Positions 58,084-64,000 of a stretch of 64,000 nucleotides of DNA are shown one piece after another. The notes under the pieces are model-generated. The model had not been told where the DNA came from. It saw only the letters and a list, made by a program, of their open reading frames with translations, and did no database searches. The DNA is from Liquidambar formosana (lineage: Eukaryota > Streptophyta > Magnoliopsida > Saxifragales > Altingiaceae), in NCBI GenBank assembly GCA_039720395.1, contig CM077833.1:18599133-18663132 (forward strand). The letters run 5' to 3'. How positions within the stretch are numbered: the stretch's first letter is position 1; every line of letters begins with the position of its first letter. Both the position numbers and the translations under genes were made by a program.

Positions 58084-60597
58084 ATGGATGCATCTGCAGG
58101 TCAAAGTCTGTACCCATTGCAATGTTGTAAAACTCTCCACCTGGTTTGTGCCAATATTGTCCTTTTTTGTTTGATTGTTTCTTATTGTATAAAAATTAAT
58201 TGTGCCACGTGAATCTGAGGTTGCTAAATATTTGGTTTGGAGGGTCGGTCTTGGTTTGTTTATTTGCACTTTTATAAGAAATTTGGGCTTAGTTAAACTA
58301 TAAATACAGGTGAGGCATGCACAAGGGATTCACAACGTGGATGGAGAAAAGGACCATAGTGCATACTTATGTCAAGAATTTTTTGATGCACAACTTACCC
58401 CTCTTGGCTGGCAACAGGTAATGACCTGGTAGATATGGTTCTATGTTCATTCTATCACTCCTCTGGTCTGGTGCGATGCATTTGTTAATGGGACTCAAAT
58501 ACTTTTTCCTGTGGATTCTCTGGTGGGAGTTTAAGTAAAATTTCAAAGAGAGAATGTTGGTGTTGTGGGGTCTTATATTGGCCCGGGGTTTGCCCAAAGG
58601 TTTCCTTGTTATCGAAAAAATAAAAAATAAGATTTTGTCTTACCATGCGTGTACAGGGGTTTCCCTTTCTTTTCTTAATATAATTTTTACTTCTTAAAAA
58701 AAAAAAAAATCATTTAATTTTATAATTGTTTTGAATGTGGTCCATAATAAAATTTTAAAATATTTAATGAAGAAGGAATGTACCAATGAGAATCAGTATA
58801 AAACCTTTACCTTTACATTCGTTATGGTCTTGAATAAAATATTATGTTTTCTAATGAAATTGAATGCTTTAGAATGATGTTGTTATATTGTAACAGGTTG
58901 ATAATCTACACAAGCATGTTCATGCATGTGGACTTTCCAAGAAGATTGATTTAGTTATCGCTTCCCCTTTGTTAAGGTATTTGTTTGCCACAGTTTTAGG
59001 TTCTTGCTGAGGTTTTTATATTTGGGATGCATCTATCAAACAACTGGGAAAGATATGATTTGATTCAAACTCATTACTTTGATTTATCCCCTTATCAATG
59101 ACATGAAATGAAGAAATAGTGATCTAATTTATTTATTTTATTTTTAGCTATGATCCACATTTCTGTTGTTATTACTGAATACTGGGTTTTTGAAAATCTG
59201 CCAGGGTTGATTAGGATTTGTTTGTCGATTCTCATTAGTTGAGATGCAGCATTATGTGTGTGCACCTGTGCATGTGCTTATAAGGGTTCATGCATGTCTT
59301 TAAACCTGTTTTTGTATGTATGGTACTGTTATTTACTGGGTTATGAATCATGTATATCAATTATTTTGTGTCAGAATTTAAACTACATTTTTATATTCTG
59401 TTAATGTGGGGACTTAATAAAATTTCTTTCTTTCATACAATTTTTTTTTTTTTTTTTTTCTGTTTTTCCTTTATTATTTTTTTCCCCTTATGTCATATAT
59501 TAAGGATAGCATACTTACCAAATATATGTATAGATATATAGATTTTATCATGAAAGGAATAATTTTGTGTGTGTATATATATATATATATATACACACAC
59601 ACATTGATAAGTAAGGATAAAGTATGACCAAACTGATTGTTTAACCAGTCTCTGATTTAGTTTTTATGGTGTCATAGTATGAGATTAAGTGATTAACTGA
59701 ATTTTTTTCCTTGGAATATAAAGCTAGCATTCGTGGTGGGTTTCTTGCTTTAAATATTTTACAGTTTCATTTGTCTGAAATCTTGTAATGTCGGTTATGA
59801 TCGCTGATGCGTGTGCATTGCAGGACCATGCAAACGGCAGTTGGAGTTTTTGGTGGTAAAGGTTACGCAAATGGGATAGATGTACCTCCACTAATGGTGG
59901 CAAATGTGGGGAACAGTGAACATTCTGCAATCTCTAGTCTAAATTGCCCACCATTTATAGCAGTAGAGCTTTGTCGAGAACGTTTGGTATGGCTTGTGAC
60001 ACCTAGTAAAAGCTACCTATATCATCATAGATTTTATTATTTTTATATGGAACCTGTGCAATTATTTGTATACCTAAATCCTCGACTTGGCATGTATTTC
60101 TGATATTGCATCTAGTTTCTGAATATAAAGATATAAGTGGAAATGTAGTAGATTTGAGGTTTATTTAATTTTCTTTTCTATTAAGTTGACATCTGAATCC
60201 GAGTGTTTATCCTCATGTTTACCTTGACTACAGGGAGTTAATCCTTGTAATAAGAGGAGAAGCATTAGAGAGTATCAACCTCTCTTTCCTGCAATTGATT
60301 TTTCACTGGCAAGTACATTACTAAAAGTTGAATTTAATCTTTGAATGATGATTGTGATCATTTCAATTAAAAGTGGATTTTAACCCTTGAACAATGATTG
60401 TAATATTTTCTTTTGAGATTTGAGATTATTCTTATTTCGAAAGCCTTAATTTTTTTAAAAAAATTATTAGAAAGATTTTCCATTGATAACGTTTGAATTT
60501 TTGTTCAGATAGAAAGTGATGATGACATTTTGTGGAAGGCTGACATTAGAGAGAAAGATGAAGAAGTTGCTGCTAGGGGAATGAAGTTTTTGAACTG
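58084..60597 (+). CDS. Phosphoglycerate mutase-like (histidine phosphatase) protein, At5g64460-like, 3' part missing from window
   Basis: Coding exons at 58084-58143, 58310-58417, 58897-58976, 59824-59986, 60234-60308 and 60509-60597. The frame is kept throughout, giving 191 codons plus two bases of the next. After MDASAGQSLYPL comes KTLHLVRHAQGIHN, with the RHxxG phosphohistidine signature of the histidine-phosphatase superfamily. Next are DAQLTPLGWQQVDNLHKHV, IASPLLRTMQTA with its second conserved arginine, and ELCRERLGVNPCNKRRSI. The last exon seen ends AARGMKFLNW. The superfamily includes cofactor-dependent mutases and phosphatases; the substrate of this plant branch is not settled to my knowledge. 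The segment holding the second catalytic histidine and the C-terminus, roughly 90 residues, lies beyond the window. The fifth intron uses a GC donor. The gene appears functional. Confidence 0.9.
60309..60508 (+). other. GC-AG intron of the mutase-like gene
   Basis: The exon ends TTTTCACTG and the intron starts GCAAGT, a consensus GC donor. It ends TTGTTCAG before ATAGAAAGTGATG. Using it joins FSL to IESDD, as expected for the family. No GT donor nearby keeps the frame as well. Confidence 0.8.
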
Positions 60598-61239
60598 GTG
60601 ATTGCCTCTCTCTTTATGCCAGTATAACAAGGGTCAGATTTCATACGAGTAAAATTCTAAAATGAAAATTTTTACAAGTCTAACATTACCTCAACTATCT
60701 CATAAAATTTAAAGCAGCATGGCCCTCTGAAAATTACAGGTAAAAGTTACCAAGGGAGTACATACCCAAATTTTTATGGTTTCACCTCAACCATTTTTAG
60801 TTTTATTCATTTATTTATTATTATTTAAGGTAATTAAGATTTTAGACATGTAGATGATGTGATTCATGGGATTTTATAATTGGTCTATGCTTTAATGAGG
60901 CATAAACACACCGTAATCACAACCTCCATTGCGAGTTGTTCAGGTACAATTATGTGATAATTGTTGCCTTTTCTTTTAGGAAAAAAATTAGTGGCCATTT
61001 GGTCATCCCTTGGAAATGAAATCATTGCCTTGCGTTTTAAATGGCATTTTTAATTGTCCAATTTGAGCCATTTACCTTATTTTTATCATCAATGTATGAG
61101 ACCACCTTTTTTTTCCTTTTTTCTTTTTTTTTTTTTTTTTTCTCTTGATGAAGTGACCACCTTATTTTTTATTTTATAATGACTAATGTTGTTTGGCAAT
61201 GTCTCCATTTTGTTACTATATATTTGTGCCGTCAAACAC
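60598..61239 (+). other. Start of a long intron of the mutase-like gene
   Basis: The donor is AACTG/GTGATT at 60598. No downstream exon of the gene was found in the remaining 3.4 kb. Contains poly-T near 61107-61140. Confidence 0.6.
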
Positions 61240-62639
61240 TGTAGATGGATAGATTTTGGATTTAGTAAAATAGGAGGAAACACAGGGTGAGGTCGGCACG
61301 TGAGGATACCCACTGGAGACATGTTTAATACGAGCTATTCTTGAGATGAATGGTGGATTAACGCGGATGTACTGTTTGGGGTAGGGACGACTAAGAATCT
61401 ATGAGACTTTAGTAGGGATTTGCATTCACTTTTAAGGACAAAGGATGAACATTCCTTGTCTTTTAAGACACTCTCTTATGATTTGTGATCTTTCTTCTCC
61501 TCTCTTTCTTTTTTACTTCTAGTCCTCTCTCTTTCTCAGGACTTGGACTCCTTTTTATAGTGAGCCCAAGATGTGACCATTCACTAGGGAAAGGTGATGT
61601 GATAGCCCTTAGAAGCATTTAATGTTCCGTGGAGGCAGGTAGGATTATCAGACATGCAGAATTTCTCTGGTTTGCGAGCCTATGTCTTGTCACGTCACCC
61701 ATACCTGGGGTCGGACCTTGGGGCCCCCCGGTAAGGTTTCGTTTAGCGCTGTCAGCACACTCTGCTGGTTCCTTCACCAACTTATGTCAGTCATTTAATG
61801 CCTACTAATTTGTCTCATATGAGATCGAGGTACCATAGAAGAAGTGGCTTCTTAAGTCGTCCTCGACTCCTTCTTTCTAATGATCCTCGACCTTCTCAAT
61901 CCTCGGCCCCCCATATCACGTCATCCTCGCTACTCACCCTCGTTATTTATGATCTCGGAACATACCCTCTCCTCGAGTGCGCATTTCCCCCACGTCATTC
62001 CAAACCTCGTGGTCGAGGCCTCGTGCTAATCATGTGTCATGCATGTTGCGAAACCCATGTGTCGCCACGGGGTCCTTTCTTTTTACTCCGATATGACTTT
62101 CAATTATCGACACGTGTCAACAATTTAATGTCAAATCTCATGTGTCTACAGTTGCCCCCTGTCACGCGCGTGTCACCATGTCTTTACTTATGCACGTGGT
62201 GTTCGTGGGTAATAGCCTGTTTTTTGTCTTTTGTTCATAACTGCGCCATGATGGCTCCTGGCAATAGACACGACCTTCCTTCTTCTACGCGCGGTTGACA
62301 TAAGTATAGTATTTAATTCATATTGCCTGTCAGAAGATTATGGACCACGTGTCATCTCGCTATTGGTTCTCGCTGAAACGTTATGGCCTCGATTCCTGTT
62401 TTTACGGTTGGAATCATTGCGTGAGCCGCCTTATCTCTCTTTGAAATCGGTGGTAACTCTTCCTCTCCCCCCCTGCCTAGTATAAATACAGCACTTAGCT
62501 TATTTCCCAATTTTTTTTACGATTCCTATCTCTTTCTTTTTTCACTCTTTCCTTCTTTGTGAGTGCTTCTGCAGACTGCTTTTCCTTCTCTTCTTCAACC
62601 TTCTCTCCGAAGCATCTTCCTTTCTTTCCTTCTACGACC

Positions 62640-63640
62640 ATGTCTTCTACAGGTGCTATGTATGCTCATAAGGACGGAGCCGTTCTAGAGGTTCCTGCTC
62701 CCGTGTTATGGAAGAAGACCCACCTATTAGAGGATGGGTTCTAGAAAATAGCAAGTAAAGGAGAAATAAGGCCTACTGCGAAGCCATGTCACCAGATGCT
62801 CCTTCCTTTTAAGGAGGCTAAAGGTGGTGATAGTATCTTCCCATCCGCGGGTTCACTTCCTCGTTTTTGTATTGAGAGGGGAGGCTCCCTGCGAGCACCT
62901 TTTAATTTGGGTCTCATTCACAACCAGGCACTGGGTGGAAGGCATGGTGTGATGAGATATGCGAGGTGCCAGCTTCGAGTGACAAGCTCCGAGATACAGG
63001 GATCTTGAAGGCTGTGAAGCTTTCCGCGATCTTGGACGAAAAAAAAGATAAGCAAAGTTTGGAGTTCTTATACGCTGGTCTGCCGAAACCCACATATTTG
63101 TAACGGCGTGGAGGGAGTTTGCCCCTACTCTTGAGGACATGGTGGTGTTGACCTGGCTCCGTCCCTTTGGCAAGGAGCCTAGGTCTGGGATAATTTTGTC
63201 CGTGAATGAGAAGCAGACAAGGGCCTGCGCGATGCTGTTATTGAGATCAAGGGGTCGTAGAAGAAATGTACTTTGTACGGATCGGTGAAATACTTTTTCA
63301 AAGATCTCGGAGGTAAAGACAAGGATGCCAAGCCTCGCGCTGGCTGTGAAAGCGATTATGAGTTCGAGGCATTCGTGGCTTACTAGCTATGTCGTCATGT
63401 CCTCGAGGGAGGACCAGAGGATGGCATTAATGGCCGCGTATTCCCCTTCGCCATTAGACTCGCGGGCGGGATGAGGTTGGCTCTCGCTCCGGCTCCACTC
63501 TTCCTCGGGACATTCTACTACCGTATTAACATGGTAAAGGGAGACTTAGAGCGATCCAAAGAATGTTATTTGGTTAACACCTACGTCCCTACTTCGTTCC
63601 TGCAGCTTTTCTTGTATGAACATTTCAAGTATAGTTATTA
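62640..63640 (+). pseudogene. Plant-mobile-domain (aminotransferase-like) protein, broken
   Basis: Starts near MSSTGAMYAHKDGAVLEVPA (ATG at 62640), with a TATAAATACAG box at about 62481. Pieces in shifting frames include TAWREFAPTLEDMVVLTWLR (about 63090-63150), then DYEFEAFVAY, EDGINGRVFPFAIRLAGG and FLGTFYYRINMVKGDLERS, and finally VNTYVPTSFLQLFLYEHF (to about 63630). These correspond in order to the plant mobile domain, found in retroelement and MULE proteins and in host MAIN/MAIL1 proteins. Several frameshifts and stops, including after HLLEDGF and within FVAY, show that it is not functional. Confidence 0.65.
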
Positions 63641-64000
63641 AAGGTGCAAGGCACACCTAAGGCGCAGAGGTCTCTTGGGGCCTAGGCGCGAAGCTCAAGA
63701 AAAAGCACGGGTTTCAAGGAAAGTGAGGCACACAATTTAAAGAAAATAAATAAAAACTATTTTATCAAATGCAGCTAACAAAAATAATCAATTTAAATAT
63801 ATAAAATTAAACACTTCACACAGGCTGATGCATTTCTTTGCCCTCTAATTAGATGTTGTTTGGCCCGAAATATGCCTCCATTAGTCACCTTCCCTTAGAA
63901 ATTGCAAATTATAGAAGAGTTGTTCCTTAGATCTTGTCTCACATACTTCCATCTAGGATCCTTTTGTTGTGAATCTCCAGAATCCATATGTAACAAGTAA
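63632..64000. repeat. Dispersed repeat, truncated by window end
   Basis: TTATTAAAGGTGCAAGGCAC followed by CTAAGGCGCAGAGGTCTC and GGCGCGAAGCTC marks a sequence type that I recall as common in plant genomes. It interrupts the plant-mobile-domain pseudogene right after its last recognisable residues. The other end is outside the window. Confidence 0.35.

Larger units (their letters stand above)
61240..64000 (+). mobile_element. Decayed retroelement with a plant mobile domain, inside the mutase-like intron
   Basis: A candidate LTR of 911 bp runs from TGTAGATGG (61240) to TGTCTACA (62150), with a TG start and CA end inside a short TGTAGA/TCTACA inverse. Within it, about 61500-61560 reads like an LTR promoter (CTCCTTTTTATAGTGAGC). 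Downstream is a broken coding region at 62640-63640. There is no second LTR in the window and no sure primer-binding site, so the element type is inferred. A different dispersed repeat seems to start at about 63632. Confidence 0.4.

Noticed and set aside
61240..62150. A solo LTR
   Set aside because: The 5-bp flanks AACAC and GTTGC do not match, and related coding sequence follows directly, so a solo LTR is not supported.
13..64000. CRISPR arrays, rRNA genes, bacterial operons
   Set aside because: The short repeats are microsatellites or transposon parts without regular unique spacers, and no rRNA sequence was recognised. The genes have spliceosomal introns.

Overview
This window is nuclear DNA from a flowering plant, most likely a woody eudicot. 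It is AT-rich and full of microsatellites. It has spliceosomal introns, plant-specific gene families and a dense load of plant transposons. I saw no rRNA gene, no convincing tRNA gene, no CRISPR array and no bacterial-style operon. Only three host genes can be supported, and they take up roughly 5 kb of the 64 kb.

Host genes. (1) 18968-19938, minus strand: a two-exon gene for a small single-pass membrane protein of the plant family typified by Arabidopsis At5g65660. (2) 28009-29352, minus strand: a complete four-exon bHLH transcription factor of 334 residues with a C-terminal ACT-like domain, of the bHLH93/bHLH61 type. Arabidopsis bHLH93 is, from memory, At5g65640, so genes 1 and 2 probably keep an old gene neighbourhood. 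(3) 58082 to beyond 60597, plus strand: six exons of a histidine-phosphatase (phosphoglycerate mutase-like) gene of the At5g64460 type. A candidate leader exon lies near 54250. The 3' exons lie outside the window, behind an intron that has taken in a retroelement.

Transposon layout. 5630-6170 is a fold-back Mutator-type MITE. 6269-10825 is a Copia element on the minus strand with three LTR copies and target duplication CCTTA. 11725-14926 is a cluster of small Helitrons in both orientations. 15890-16270 is a tandem tRNA-like repeat. 16776-17173, 18061-18471 and 43867-44265 are three copies of one palindromic MITE family (A), each with its own perfect 9-bp target duplication. 43409-45222 also holds three copies of a second family (B) that shares the A core but has different ends. 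34965-35198 and 39610-39844 are paired TTA-flanked MITEs. 46624-47936 and 54595-55786 are two Pack-MULE-like elements with GC-rich cargo; the first carries a WD-repeat gene fragment. 49360-51913 is a solo LTR with a hAT element nested inside. 52960-53908 is an inverted-repeat element with an internal three-copy minisatellite. 56412-56999 is another element with a 9-bp duplication. 61240-64000 is a decayed retroelement with a plant-mobile-domain reading frame.

The most unusual items are a short decayed fragment of a rolling-circle replication protein (36641-36900, minus strand), the A/B palindromic families that share one core under two sets of ends, the Copia element bracketed by a truncated LTR, the captured gene fragment, and a GC-AG intron in the mutase-like gene. 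All family assignments come from reading motifs by eye; no database search was possible.
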